From NCBI RefSeq assembly GCF_001006005.1, contig NZ_CP011254.1:4402001-4466000 (forward strand): 64,000 nt of DNA, in the 5' to 3' direction. Positions within the stretch are counted from its first letter, which is position 1, and every line of letters starts with the position of its first letter. The notes below the pieces were generated by a model. The model did not search any database, was not told where the DNA came from, and saw only the letters and a program-made list of their open reading frames with translations. The position numbers and the translations under genes were made by a program. Below, piece after piece: positions 1 to 8,489 of the stretch. The stretch is from Serratia fonticola (GTDB taxonomy: Bacteria > Pseudomonadota > Gammaproteobacteria > Enterobacterales > Enterobacteriaceae).

Positions 1-95
1 ACCACTCGCCGCGGCGCCTGCGATTTCTGGCGGGCTGCGGGTTTACTGCGGCTGAATCGTTTAACTTGGTGATTTTTAACAGAGAATTTAGTCAT
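1..95 (-). CDS. rluE: RluE, 23S rRNA pseudouridine synthase, N-terminal fragment
   Basis: Only the first 31 codons are present; the gene runs off the left edge. The start reads MTKFSVKNHQVKRFS, which matches the NHQVKRFS segment near the start of E. coli RluE, followed by a basic, Arg/Lys-rich stretch as in that family. RluE makes pseudouridine 2457 in 23S rRNA. It is divergent from icd, as in E. coli, with about 140 bases of shared promoter region between them. The ATG on the minus strand is at 95. The catalytic domain is outside the window, so the call rests on the short N-terminus plus synteny. Confidence 0.75.
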   Translation of the reverse strand, partial: MTKFSVKNHQVKRFSRSKPAARQKSQAPRRV

Positions 96-235
96 GGTCT
101 TTGAGATTTCGAATGATAAGCGCATTATAGCCTAATCCGTTTCGGATTGGCGCGAGCTGAATATTCAAGTAGTATTGACACGCATCTTACAAAGCATTAA
201 CAAAAATTGCGCTTGAAGACAGAAAGGAGAGGTTG

Positions 236-1489
236 ATGGAAAGCAAAGTAGTTGTTCCGGCAGAAGGTAAAAAGATTACGGTTGATGCCCAGGGTAAACT
301 GGTTGTTCCGCATAACCCTATCATCCCGTTCATCGAAGGTGACGGTATTGGCGTTGACGTTACTCCTGCCATGATCCACGTGGTGGATGCAGCGGTTAAA
401 AAGGCCTACCACGGCGAACGTAAAATCTCCTGGATGGAAATCTATACCGGTGAAAAATCCACCCACGTTTACGGGAAAGACGTGTGGCTGCCGGAAGAAA
501 CACTGGAACTTATTCGTGACTACCGCGTAGCGATCAAAGGCCCACTGACTACGCCAGTGGGTGGCGGTATTCGTTCTCTGAACGTGGCACTGCGCCAACA
601 GCTCGATCTGTACGTGTGTCTGCGCCCGGTGCGTTATTACCAGGGCACACCAAGCCCGGTTAAGCAGCCAGAGCTGACCGATATGGTGATCTTCCGTGAA
701 AACGCCGAAGACATCTACGCCGGTATCGAATGGAAAGCGGGTTCTGCAGAAGCCGACAAAGTGATCAAATTCCTGCGTGACGAAATGGGCGTGAAGAAGA
801 TCCGTTTCCCAGAGCAGTGCGGTATTGGCGTTAAGCCGTGTTCCGAAGAAGGCACCAAGCGCCTGGTTCGTGCGGCCATTGAATATGCTATCACCAACGA
901 TCGTGATTCAGTGACGCTGGTCCACAAAGGCAACATCATGAAGTTCACCGAAGGTGCCTTCAAGGATTGGGGCTACGAACTGGCACGTGAAGAGTTCGGT
1001 GGTGAACTGATCGACGGCGGCCCATGGCTGAAAATCAAGAACCCGAACACCGGTAAAGAGATCGTGGTTAAAGACGTGATCGCCGACGCCTTCCTGCAGC
1101 AAATCCTGCTGCGCCCGGCAGAATACGACGTGATCGCCTGTATGAACCTGAACGGTGACTACATCTCCGACGCCCTGGCCGCTCAGGTTGGTGGTATCGG
1201 TATCGCACCTGGTGCCAACATCGGTTCCGATTGTGCGCTGTTTGAAGCTACCCACGGCACCGCGCCTAAGTATGCTGGCCAGGATAAAGTGAACCCAGGT
1301 TCCATCATCCTGTCCGCTGAGATGATGTTGCGTCATATGGGTTGGTTCGAAGCTGCTGACCTGATCGTTAAGGGCATGGAAGGCGCTATCGCTGCCAAGA
1401 CCGTGACTTACGATTTCGAACGTCTGATGGAAGGCGCTAAACTGCTGAAATGTTCAGAGTTTGGCGACGCTATCGTTAAACACATGTAA
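236..1489 (+). CDS. icd: Isocitrate dehydrogenase (NADP+)
   Basis: Converts isocitrate to 2-oxoglutarate and CO2 with NADP+ in the TCA cycle. The 417-residue product matches E. coli Icd almost throughout, starting [14 protein letters not shown]. The active-site loop [12 protein letters not shown] holds the serine that AceK phosphorylates to divert carbon into the glyoxylate shunt. NADP-site residues are in the [17 protein letters not shown] region. The ATG at 236 follows AGAAAGGAGAGGTTG, a strong ribosome site; an in-frame TTG just before it is not needed. A hairpin terminator follows at 1512. The 3' end of icd is a known phage and e14 attachment site in E. coli, but the reading frame here is intact and I see no duplicated 3' end. 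Confidence 0.98.
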   Translation: MESKVVVPAEGKKITVDAQGKLVVPHNPIIPFIEGDGIGVDVTPAMIHVVDAAVKKAYHGERKISWMEIYTGEKSTHVYGKDVWLPEETLELIRDYRVAIKGPLTTPVGGGIRSLNVALRQQLDLYVCLRPVRYYQGTPSPVKQPELTDMVIFRENAEDIYAGIEWKAGSAEADKVIKFLRDEMGVKKIRFPEQCGIGVKPCSEEGTKRLVRAAIEYAITNDRDSVTLVHKGNIMKFTEGAFKDWGYELAREEFGGELIDGGPWLKIKNPNTGKEIVVKDVIADAFLQQILLRPAEYDVIACMNLNGDYISDALAAQVGGIGIAPGANIGSDCALFEATHGTAPKYAGQDKVNPGSIILSAEMMLRHMGWFEAADLIVKGMEGAIAAKTVTYDFERLMEGAKLLKCSEFGDAIVKHM

Positions 1490-1511
1490 GTGTGACTTGG
1501 CGTTGAATGAT

Positions 1512-1541
1512 AACGGGAGCCTGATGGTTCCCGTTTTTTTT
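1512..1541 (+). terminator. icd Rho-independent terminator
   Basis: AACGGGAGCC, a short loop, then GGTTCCCGTT and a run of eight T. It starts 22 bases after the icd stop. It is copy A of a sequence also found at 3590 and 8330. Confidence 0.85.
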
Positions 1542-1610
1542 ACCCTCAAAAACCTCTCCGCAAGACTGCGTAAAAGATGAGCTTTTTCATGCCTAATAAC
1601 CAACCGCTAA
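1512..1610 (+). repeat. icd-terminator flank repeat, copy A
   Basis: Terminator hairpin plus about 70 bases downstream (CTCTCCGCAAGACTGCGTAAAAGATGAGCTTTTTCAT split over 1553-1589). The same order of blocks (hairpin, CT-rich tract, a CTTCTGCA/CTTCCGCA-like block, then ATGAGCTGCATT-like) occurs after 3590 and 8330. Presumed ancestral copy because it follows icd. Confidence 0.5.
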
Positions 1611-1861
1611 AATCTCATTCAAGTAGATTAGAGCCTCGGTTTTGAAAGTTATTGTCGAGATGATTAACAAATTCCTGGTAACCACTACGCAAACAACGCT
1701 GGCATCAGTACGGCAAAGACCGCCAACGCAGCGCGGTACTTCTGGGGGGGCTCTATTCATCACAAAGATGACTAGCTAGTTCCGATTGCTGTTTTTCTCA
1801 CTTTCTTTTGTGTTCTATTGGCATTAGGATGTTACAAAATGTTAGGTATGGAGATGAGGAT
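1542..1861. other. Intergenic region without a gene
   Basis: Holds the rest of repeat copy A, then AT-rich sequence with no supported ORF. The last 60 bases before the lipoprotein gene probably contain its promoter, but no clear -35/-10 pair stands out. Confidence 0.5.
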
Positions 1862-2347
1862 GTGAGGACGGTAAGTTTAACTTTTATTCTTTTAGGAACG
1901 GTTCTTTTATCAGGTTGCACATATGATGTAACAGGTAAAGGTTGGGATCTTCATAGGTTTGAATGCCCTAATATAACTGAAAATGTGAAGCGTGATACGG
2001 TTGGTAAATCTGACTTCATCAACAACTTGCAACAAATGGCCTCTCTAGCTAGTTTATTCAATGATATAGGGGCAAAAAAGCTAAAAACCGCTCAAGCTAA
2101 AGCAGATCAAGCGTACATAGAAGAAGTACACGCATGTACATTAACAACGCGCGAAAATGCTATTAAATTTTCAGAACAACAATTCCAACAGCTAAAGTCA
2201 GTGCCAATGAATGAACAGGAAAAAGCAGCACTTATAGATACATACGCAGACTGGGTCGCCTTTATGCAAAAAATATCTGTTAATAATGATGCCGCTCAAG
2301 AATTAAACAATTTTAAAGCTGCTGCAAATAAATACTTGCTAATGTGA
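1862..2347 (+). CDS. Small lipoprotein of unknown function
   Basis: I do not recognise the family. Read from the GTG at 1862 (GGAGATGAGGAT in front), the 161-residue protein begins with a signal peptide whose lipobox is LLSGC, so it should be lipidated on the cysteine and exported. The mature part is polar and helical-looking, with two further cysteines (FECPN, HACTL) that could pair in the periplasm. An in-frame ATG at 1808 would add a charged leader that spoils the signal peptide. It is followed after 6 bases by a second lipoprotein gene, suggesting a two-gene operon ended by the terminator at 2753. Low G+C compared with icd suggests acquired DNA. Confidence 0.7.
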   Translation: MRTVSLTFILLGTVLLSGCTYDVTGKGWDLHRFECPNITENVKRDTVGKSDFINNLQQMASLASLFNDIGAKKLKTAQAKADQAYIEEVHACTLTTRENAIKFSEQQFQQLKSVPMNEQEKAALIDTYADWVAFMQKISVNNDAAQELNNFKAAANKYLLM

Positions 2348-2353
2348 GGAAAA

Positions 2354-2725
2354 ATGAAAGTTTATAAATGGATTGCCCTCATCCTTCCTGTCGCTTTATC
2401 CGGTTGTTTCATTGCCAACGTTGAGTCTGGAAGGGCGTATAACGGGATGGATAGTGAATACACCTCATCTATGAATACGGAAATTACGGCAGCATGTATA
2501 AAAAATGCTTGGCAAAACAGTGATGTTCACATGGGACTTACCGCAGCTGGTGTCAGTCAGCGAAACACCGGCGATATGATAACACTATATACTCTTAATT
2601 ATACAGAAATAGTTGATGTTTCACCTTCAGTTGATGGTAAAAGCAGAGTCGTTTTTTACCATAACGGGGATAGAATTTGGGGTAGTAAGAAAATATTAAT
2701 TTCCGGTATAAAAGGCTGCCTTTAA
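2354..2725 (+). CDS. Small lipoprotein of unknown function
   Basis: A 123-residue protein with a clean lipoprotein signal peptide, MKVYKWIALILPVALSGC. The mature part is about 106 residues, rich in Thr, Ser and Tyr, with two cysteines (AACIKN and the C-terminal KGCL) that could form a disulfide. No family recognised. Its ribosome site GTGAGGAAAA overlaps the stop of the lipoprotein gene upstream, so the two are very likely co-transcribed and may act together in the envelope. A strong terminator follows 27 bases after the stop. Confidence 0.7.
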   Translation: MKVYKWIALILPVALSGCFIANVESGRAYNGMDSEYTSSMNTEITAACIKNAWQNSDVHMGLTAAGVSQRNTGDMITLYTLNYTEIVDVSPSVDGKSRVVFYHNGDRIWGSKKILISGIKGCL

Positions 2726-2752
2726 ACGATACCCCTATAGTTAATCTAACCT

Positions 2753-2777
2753 AGCCAGCATTAATGCTGGCTTTTTT
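2753..2777 (+). terminator. Terminator of the lipoprotein pair
   Basis: Perfect stem AGCCAGCA-TTAA-TGCTGGCT followed by six T. Confidence 0.85.
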
Positions 2778-3035
2778 ACATCCTGAGTTCAATTGGCCTA
2801 AATCTTATTTCAATAATGAATGGTTGCAGATCGCTAGCGGCTATATCCACCCTTGAAAAATGTTAACTATTGCGAGCGTAGTCGGTGAAATACGCCCCAA
2901 GAAGTACACGAGGTATGAATAGATTAAATAATTTTGCCTGTCACTGGCACAACGCAAACGAATTTCAATTATTCCGTAAAATGCGATTATAGCCATGCAC
3001 ATTTGGTGCTATTATTTTCAACAATGGGTTCTATT
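2778..3035. other. Intergenic region upstream of the fimbrial minor subunit
   Basis: AT-rich, no supported gene. Presumed promoter region for the gene at 3036; no repeat or operator noted. Confidence 0.4.
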
Positions 3036-3566
3036 ATGGAAATTAAAAACTTGTTAGCTGTACTATTCTTAACAACTATTGCTTTTAGCTCGGCAACGAT
3101 GGCCGAAGGTAATGGAAGAATGACAGTGTCAGGTAGTATTATTAAGACACAAACATCCTGCTCTTTAGCTCCCGAGTCTCTTGACCAGACAATCGCATTA
3201 GGGCAGGTGGCCGATGCCGCACTGCTTGAAAACAATGGCTCTGGTAAGTCGGCTCCGCAACATTTCAATATTCAATTGGAAAATTGTGAAGTTTCTGCAG
3301 GTAATAGCGTAACCGTTACTTTTGTTGGCATGGAAGGAAAGGATGGTCGTCTTGGCATTACAGGTACGGCTAGCGGTGCCAGTGTTGCATTGACCGATGG
3401 TTCAGGAAATGTTCTCGAGCTGGGGAAGCCCAGCAAAAATATTTCGCTCCAGAATGGTAATAACACCCTTCCTTTTACCATTTACCTTCAGGGAGATGGT
3501 GTGCCGGGAAATATTCAAGCGGGTGATTATCAGGCTGCGGCTGGTTTCATGCTGAATTTCCAGTAA
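3036..3566 (+). CDS. Fimbrial (type 1 pilin-like) subunit, probably minor
   Basis: A 176-residue exported protein: signal peptide ending SATMAEG, then a chaperone-usher pilin domain with the usual cysteine pair (TSCSL and ENCEV, about 40 residues apart) and a typical pilin C-terminus (GDYQAAAGFMLNFQ, alternating hydrophobics for donor-strand exchange). ATG 3036 is chosen because it puts the signal peptide at the N-terminus; longer in-frame starts at 2934 and 3024 add a non-signal leader. It is separated from the main pilin gene by about 790 bases and its own terminator, so it may be expressed independently. It could be a tip or anchor subunit of the pilus encoded downstream. Confidence 0.8.
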   Translation: MEIKNLLAVLFLTTIAFSSATMAEGNGRMTVSGSIIKTQTSCSLAPESLDQTIALGQVADAALLENNGSGKSAPQHFNIQLENCEVSAGNSVTVTFVGMEGKDGRLGITGTASGASVALTDGSGNVLELGKPSKNISLQNGNNTLPFTIYLQGDGVPGNIQAGDYQAAAGFMLNFQ

Positions 3567-3588
3567 CTCAAAAATTCACTATTGAATA

Positions 3589-3692
3589 TCGGGAGCCTGA
3601 TGGCTCCCGTTTGTTTTCTCCATAATATACTTCTGCAAAACCTTATGTAAAATGAGCTGCATTAATCCTTGGTTGACCACAATCATCACGAC
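3589..3692 (+). repeat. icd-terminator flank repeat, copy B
   Basis: Terminator plus flank; ATGAGCTGCATTAATCCTTGG at 3651-3671 (read with one base difference per few) parallels AACGAGCTGCATTCATCCCTTGG in copy C at 8393 and, more distantly, copy A after icd. Confidence 0.5.
3590..3617 (+). terminator. Terminator after the fimbrial minor subunit gene
   Basis: CGGGAGCC-TGAT-GGCTCCCG followed by TTTGTTTT. Its stem is nearly identical to the icd terminator (copy B of that repeat). Confidence 0.8.
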
Positions 3693-3730
3693 AAACTGTA
3701 TCTGCTAACAATCTCTCGCAGGTCTCACAG

Positions 3731-3756
3731 CGTAGGGGCGCTGAATGCTGCGCCCG
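3731..3756 (+). repeat. Dispersed palindromic repeat (REP-like)
   Basis: CGTAGGGGCGCTGAATGCTGCGCCCG; near-palindrome of the GGGCGCAGCATGCTGCGCCC family found at least eight times in the window, always between genes. Confidence 0.6.
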
Positions 3757-3944
3757 TCTAAACAGAACGGTTGGGGAAATAGCAGCCAAACGCTGATGAG
3801 GTGTAACTTTGCGGCAGAGCAGTAAGTAACTTACGGGTAAGCGAAGCTATCTGTGTATCGCTGCCAAAAATCCCTTTGCTTGGTGTTTTTTGTTATATAT
3901 CAGTTTGTTGCCTGGTTTTCTTATATGGAAGTGCAGTGCGGTTA

Positions 3945-3966
3945 GAACAATAAAGAAATCTTGTTC
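3945..3966. promoter_or_regulatory. Inverted repeat, possible operator
   Basis: GAACAA, ten bases, TTGTTC. The 16-base centre-to-centre spacing would suit a dimeric regulator. No known binding consensus is recognised; it lies about 390 bases before the major pilin gene. Confidence 0.25.
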
Positions 3967-4354
3967 ACCATATAAGAACGGACTTTAACTTATTGATTCA
4001 TAAATACTTAAATGGTTTTTCCTACGTTTAATATTACTTCACTAAGAATATTCCGCATTGGGCGATAATATTTATCCCAACAGCAAGGCAGTATGCAACA
4101 CCGGACGAATGAGTCGTGATGGGATAAGGGATAAAGATACGCTGAAAAGGCTTTCAACACGGAACTACCATTCATTGATATCTTGTGAATGTATGTTCAT
4201 TTGTTTTTATAGCGCCAGTTATTGCCCCGCATTTTCAATGCTGTGTTATTGCCAATATATGCTCGTCATATTAATAGAGTTATGTATTGCATAAATATAT
4301 CCACCGTCGTGGGTAACCTAATAGTTTAATGACGTAAGGTCACTAGGAATAAAT

Positions 4355-4900
4355 ATGAAAAACTTAACAGTCGTAGCTTCCCTGGTTGCAGTATTTGGTT
4401 CTGTGGGTCTGGCTCAGGCCGCTTCTACCGGTACCATCACCTTCAACGGTGAACTGACTGCCAGCACCTGTGAAGTTGCAATCGATGGTCAGAATGCGGA
4501 CGCCACCGTCGTGCTGCCAACCGTCGGTACCAACCAGTTGAGCAGCGCGAGCCAAACTGCTGGTGAAACGGGGTTCGTGATGGCACTGAACAACTGCTCA
4601 GGCACACTGCAGACTGCCTCTGCCTTCTTTGAAGCGGGTGCCTCGGTAGATTCTATGACAGGACGCCTGAAAAACCTGAGCGGTACGGCTTCCAACGTCA
4701 GTCTGCAGCTGTTGGATGGGTCCAATGCGTCTCGAGAGGTGATCCAGGCCGGTAATTCGAACCAGGCGGCCAACACCAAGTACCAAAATGTTACCAGCGG
4801 TAGCGCCACCTTGCCTTATGCGGTGCGTTATTATGCTGAAGGAGCCACAACCGCAGGCTCCGTGATCACCAATGTAGTCTATTCTATTCAGTATCAGTAA
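4355..4900 (+). CDS. Major fimbrial subunit (type 1 pilin family)
   Basis: A 181-residue pilin: signal peptide MKNLTVVASLVAVFGSVGLAQAA, then FNGELTASTCEVAIDG and a second cysteine in MALNNCSG, the pair that forms the pilin disulfide, and the family C-terminus ending in Tyr (NVVYSIQYQ). Polymerised by the chaperone-usher pathway on the cell surface. ATG 4355 follows CTAGGAATAA. The gene starts a pilin-chaperone-usher unit; base composition is higher in G+C than the stretch just before it. As the first gene with the strongest pilin features, it is the likely shaft subunit. Confidence 0.92.
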   Translation: MKNLTVVASLVAVFGSVGLAQAASTGTITFNGELTASTCEVAIDGQNADATVVLPTVGTNQLSSASQTAGETGFVMALNNCSGTLQTASAFFEAGASVDSMTGRLKNLSGTASNVSLQLLDGSNASREVIQAGNSNQAANTKYQNVTSGSATLPYAVRYYAEGATTAGSVITNVVYSIQYQ

Positions 4901-4958
4901 TCGGCCTTTGAAGGGGGAGTCATCCCCCCTCTATCTCCCGTTGGGTTCGGAGTTTTTG

Positions 4959-5663
4959 ATGAAACTTTTCCCTTTAAATACTGCGTGCCAGGTTGGCGCT
5001 TTGGCTGCGATTGCCCTATTCAGTAGTAGCTGCCTGGCCGGCGTAGTACTCAGCGGCACACGTGTGATATATCCGTCGGACGCTAAAGAAGTCAGCGTCA
5101 AAATCAATAATGTCGGTCCCTCACCGGTACTGCTGCAGAGCTGGATAGATAATGGCGATCCCAATGCCAAACCTTCGGCTATCAAAGTTCCCTTTGTACT
5201 GACTCCGCCGATGAACCGGGTGGAGCAGGGTAAAGGCCAGACACTACGTATCAGCTATGCTGGCGGAAGCTTGCCAATGGATAAGGAATCGGTGTTCTGG
5301 CTGAATGTGCTGGAAGTTCCGGCCAAAAGCGAAGCTAAAACCAGCGAAAACCGTCTGCAAATGGCTTTTCGTACCCGGATCAAGCTGTTCTATCGTCCGG
5401 CGGGCCTGCCAGGCAATGCAAACGATGCTTTTAAAGCGGTCACCTGGAACACGCAAGGCGGCAAAGTCCAGGCAACCAACCCCACGCCGTTTTATGTGAA
5501 TTTTGTGAACTTGTCAGTCAACGGCAAAAAACTCGACAACGCCATGGTGGCACCGCGCTCAAGCATGGTGTTGAATCTGGCTGGGAACGGTGGCAGTAAA
5601 ATCAGTGGAAGTGTTGTTAATGACTATGGTGCGGTCAACCCCTTCGATGCTGTGATTAAGTAA
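4959..5663 (+). CDS. Periplasmic fimbrial chaperone (PapD/FimC family)
   Basis: A 234-residue protein with signal peptide (cleavage near SSCLAGVV) and a two-domain PapD-like Ig fold. Family marks are visible: the G1-strand donor region LTPPMNRVEQGKGQTLRI, the ESVFWLNVLEVP block, and the FRTRIKLFYRPAGL segment with the conserved RxKLFYRP that anchors subunit C-termini. It binds pilins in the periplasm, caps their groove, and delivers them to the usher. ATG 4959 follows CGGAGTTTTTG; a longer frame from 4908 adds a leader without signal-peptide character. Lies 58 bases after the pilin and 60 before the usher, same strand. Confidence 0.93.
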   Translation: MKLFPLNTACQVGALAAIALFSSSCLAGVVLSGTRVIYPSDAKEVSVKINNVGPSPVLLQSWIDNGDPNAKPSAIKVPFVLTPPMNRVEQGKGQTLRISYAGGSLPMDKESVFWLNVLEVPAKSEAKTSENRLQMAFRTRIKLFYRPAGLPGNANDAFKAVTWNTQGGKVQATNPTPFYVNFVNLSVNGKKLDNAMVAPRSSMVLNLAGNGGSKISGSVVNDYGAVNPFDAVIK

Positions 5664-5723
5664 AAATATTCATCACTATTTTGATTAGTGACTCACCTGG
5701 TATCAAGCTCTTGAGGGGGCGGG

Positions 5724-8303
5724 ATGTCAAAAATTATGCGCTATGCTATCCGGGAGTCTCTTGCTTCTTTCGCGGTAGCGGCGCTATCGATTTTTGTGGC
5801 GGGAAGCGTCGACGCGGCAACTGAGAATGCACCGCAAACCAGTGCCAAGAGCCTGGAGTTCGACTCGTCTTTTTTGAACGTTGATGATGTACAATCGGTC
5901 GATCTTAGCCGTTTCGCCGAAGGCGCCTCCGGGTTGCCCGGAATTTACAAAACCGCGCTGTATGTTAACGATGAACTGATCAGTAATACCGATATTGAAT
6001 TCAAGTCTCGGGCCGATAAGTCGGTCTATCCCTGCCTGACCAGCGACATTATTAAAAATATTGCGTTCAACTACGAAAAACTGCCCGCCGATTTTTTGAA
6101 ACCGCAGTCTAGCGGCGCCCTATGCATGGATCTGCAAAATAAGCTTCCCGAAGCCCAGGTGAATTTCGACAGTAATGAACAACGCCTGGACATCATTATC
6201 CCTCAGATTTACATGCTCAATATTGCCCGGGGCACCGTGAGCCCGGAATTATGGGACAGCGGTATCCCGGCGTTCCTGTTTGGCTACAACGTGAATGGCT
6301 ACACCAGCGAATCGCACGGCAACACCTTTAATTCGCTGTTTGCCGGGGTGAATGCCGGGGTGAACGTGGGGGCTTGGTATTTGCGCCACAACGGCTCTTA
6401 TAACCAGATGAGTGACGGGCCCAGCCAGTACAGCAGTATCAATACCTATCTACAGCGCGACATCCCGCTACTGAAAGGGCGTATGTTGCTGGGGGAATCG
6501 AATACTACCGGGCAATTGTTTGATACCTTGCCATTTACCGGTGCTCAACTGGCCAGCGACGAGCGGATGTTACCGGAATCTCTGCGTGGCTATGCACCGG
6601 AGATCCGGGGGATCGCCCGCACCAATGCCCGGGTGACCGTGACCCAGGGGGGCCAGGTATTGTATGAAACCACGGTGACGCCGGGGGAGTTCCTGATTAA
6701 TGACCTTTACCCGACCGGCTACGGTGGCGATCTTGTGGTTACCGTGCGTGAGTCCGACGGCACCGAACAGACCTTCAGTGTGCCTTATGCTTCGGTGGCA
6801 CAACTGTTGCGCCCGGGGTCATCGCGCTATTCCGTCACTGCGGGTCAATTGCGTAGCGAAAACCTGCGTGATGAACCGACTTTATTCCAGAGTACCTATC
6901 AATATGGCCTGACCAATGCCATTACCGGCTATGGGGGGCTGCAAATCAGCCAGGACTACTATGCGGTGCAGGTAGGGGCGGCATTGGGGATCCCGATCGG
7001 GGCACTGGCCTTTGACGTCACTCAGGCCGGCACGAAACTGGGTGATAGCACCGATGCGAACGGGCGCAGCCAGCCAGGCGGCACCCTAAGCGGGCAGAGT
7101 TATCAACTGAGCTACAGCAAGCTTATCAGCGAAACTAACAGCAACCTTTCGGCGGTATTCCATCGCTCTTCTTCCCAAAATTACCTGGATTTTTTGACCG
7201 CCGCGCAAACCCGTGATGCGGCGGAACAGGGGGATTTTCTGGACTCCATAGCACGAGTCAAAAACCGCCTGACGCTGACCGCAGGGCAAGGCTTGCCGGA
7301 TAATTGGGGGCAACTGTATGTCAGTGGCTCAGTTCAGGACTACTGGAATCAGGATGGCAGCGATATACAGTATCAGGTGGGGTATAACAACCGTTATAAG
7401 AGCCTGTCCTACGGCATCAGTGCCAACCGCAGTCACTCGAGCATCGGGCAGATGCAAACCAACTACCTGCTAAGCTTCAGTTTGCCGCTGGGCCGGGATG
7501 ACGAACTCCACACGCCACAGTTGAGAATGGACCTGTCTCATGACAGCAGTGAGCGTTATGGCCAGCAGGCCACGGTATCCGGTACCTCCGGTGTGGAGAA
7601 CCAGCTCAGTTATGGCATAACCGCGATGAACGCCAACCAGGGGATGGGCACCAGCGGATCGGTGAATGGTAACTATCGCAGCCGGGTCAGTGCACTGAGT
7701 GGAACCTACAGCACCGGGAAAGGCTACCAGAGCGGCTCTGCCGGTATGACAGGGACGGTGATCGCCCACGCAGGAGGGATCACCTTTACTCCCTACACCT
7801 CAGACACCTTTGCCCTGGTAGAGGCTAAGGGAGCAGAAGGGGCCAGCGTGTCGTCGTATCCTGGGGTGAACGTTAACTCCCGCGGCTATGCAATGGTGCC
7901 TTACCTGAATCCCTACCAGATGAATGAAATCAGTATTGATCCGAAAGGCACCGCGGCAGACGTTGAGTTGGATAACACCAGCCAGAAAGTTGCGCCGTAT
8001 TCCGGGGCGGTGGTGAAATTGAAATACAACACCAAACAGGGGACGGCAATTCTGGTGAATGCGACCTATCAGGGTGAACCGGTACCGTTCGGCGCCGATA
8101 TCTTTGATAGCCAAGGCAACAGTGTGGGTTCTGTGGGGCAAGGTGGGCAAATGTATGCTCGCGTAGCGGAAGACAAAGGAGAACTGATTGTGAAATGGGG
8201 TGTCGGTAATGACATGCAATGTACTGTGGGATATATGCTGATGCCGCAGGCAAAAAACAGTCCCGTTTCAGCGATCCAGGTCTTCGATTCAGTTTGCCAA
8301 TAG
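5724..8303 (+). CDS. Outer membrane fimbrial usher (FimD/PapC family)
   Basis: An 859-residue usher, normal length for the family. After a signal peptide (to about GSVDAATE) come the N-terminal chaperone-binding domain (LEFDSSFLN, VDLSRFAEG), a 24-strand beta-barrel with the plug domain around residues 250-340 (RGYAPEIRGIARTNARVTV, LYPTGYGGDLVVTVRESDG), and C-terminal domains with the usual pair of cysteines (MQCTVGY and the last CQ). Translocates pilin-chaperone complexes and assembles the fibre. Ribosome site GAGGGGGCGGG. It is the last gene of the cluster: no adhesin gene follows before the CRISPR array, which is unusual for type 1-like systems. Confidence 0.95.
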   Translation: MSKIMRYAIRESLASFAVAALSIFVAGSVDAATENAPQTSAKSLEFDSSFLNVDDVQSVDLSRFAEGASGLPGIYKTALYVNDELISNTDIEFKSRADKSVYPCLTSDIIKNIAFNYEKLPADFLKPQSSGALCMDLQNKLPEAQVNFDSNEQRLDIIIPQIYMLNIARGTVSPELWDSGIPAFLFGYNVNGYTSESHGNTFNSLFAGVNAGVNVGAWYLRHNGSYNQMSDGPSQYSSINTYLQRDIPLLKGRMLLGESNTTGQLFDTLPFTGAQLASDERMLPESLRGYAPEIRGIARTNARVTVTQGGQVLYETTVTPGEFLINDLYPTGYGGDLVVTVRESDGTEQTFSVPYASVAQLLRPGSSRYSVTAGQLRSENLRDEPTLFQSTYQYGLTNAITGYGGLQISQDYYAVQVGAALGIPIGALAFDVTQAGTKLGDSTDANGRSQPGGTLSGQSYQLSYSKLISETNSNLSAVFHRSSSQNYLDFLTAAQTRDAAEQGDFLDSIARVKNRLTLTAGQGLPDNWGQLYVSGSVQDYWNQDGSDIQYQVGYNNRYKSLSYGISANRSHSSIGQMQTNYLLSFSLPLGRDDELHTPQLRMDLSHDSSERYGQQATVSGTSGVENQLSYGITAMNANQGMGTSGSVNGNYRSRVSALSGTYSTGKGYQSGSAGMTGTVIAHAGGITFTPYTSDTFALVEAKGAEGASVSSYPGVNVNSRGYAMVPYLNPYQMNEISIDPKGTAADVELDNTSQKVAPYSGAVVKLKYNTKQGTAILVNATYQGEPVPFGADIFDSQGNSVGSVGQGGQMYARVAEDKGELIVKWGVGNDMQCTVGYMLMPQAKNSPVSAIQVFDSVCQ

Positions 8304-8329
8304 AGACAGCACACTTAGCTATCAATCTG

Positions 8330-8358
8330 ACGGGAGCTATGGCTCCCATCTCCTTTTC
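8330..8358 (+). terminator. Terminator after the usher gene
   Basis: GGGAGC-TAT-GGCTCCC with a CT-rich tail instead of a clean T run, so weaker than its relatives at 1512 and 3590 (copy C of the repeat). Confidence 0.6.
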
Positions 8359-8432
8359 CCTCACTGAAACTCTTCCGCACGGTGGTATGAAAAACGAGCT
8401 GCATTCATCCCTTGGTAGCTCTGTAATCATCC
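8330..8432 (+). repeat. icd-terminator flank repeat, copy C
   Basis: Hairpin, CT-rich tract, CTCTTCCGCA, then ACGAGCTGCATTCATCCCTT and GTAATCATC. Blocks are in the same order as copies A and B. Confidence 0.5.
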
Positions 8433-8489
8433 CGCCACCTGTACCTATCCCTGACACTCGTAGTGTCCCTCCAGACCCTATTTTTGAAG

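Larger units (their letters stand above)
3618..4354. other. Long intergenic region before the major pilin gene
   Basis: About 740 bases with no supported gene. It holds the rest of repeat copy B, a dispersed palindromic repeat at 3731-3756, an inverted repeat GAACAA-N10-TTGTTC at 3945-3966, and AT-rich sequence up to the pilin gene. A 78-codon frame at 4058-4294 lacks a ribosome site and any protein-like pattern and is not called. The length suits a regulated fimbrial promoter, but I do not see the paired inverted repeats of an invertible switch. Confidence 0.5.

Noticed and set aside
1400..1600. Phage attachment site in the 3' end of icd
   Set aside because: icd is intact and no second copy of its 3' coding end, integrase or phage gene is found nearby. 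What repeats is the terminator flank, reported separately.
4058..4294. 78-codon frame before the major pilin gene
   Set aside because: No ribosome site, no family resemblance, Cys/Tyr-rich random-looking composition.
3618..4354. Invertible fimbrial promoter switch
   Set aside because: No pair of matching inverted repeats bounding a few hundred bases, and no fim-type recombinase gene in the window.
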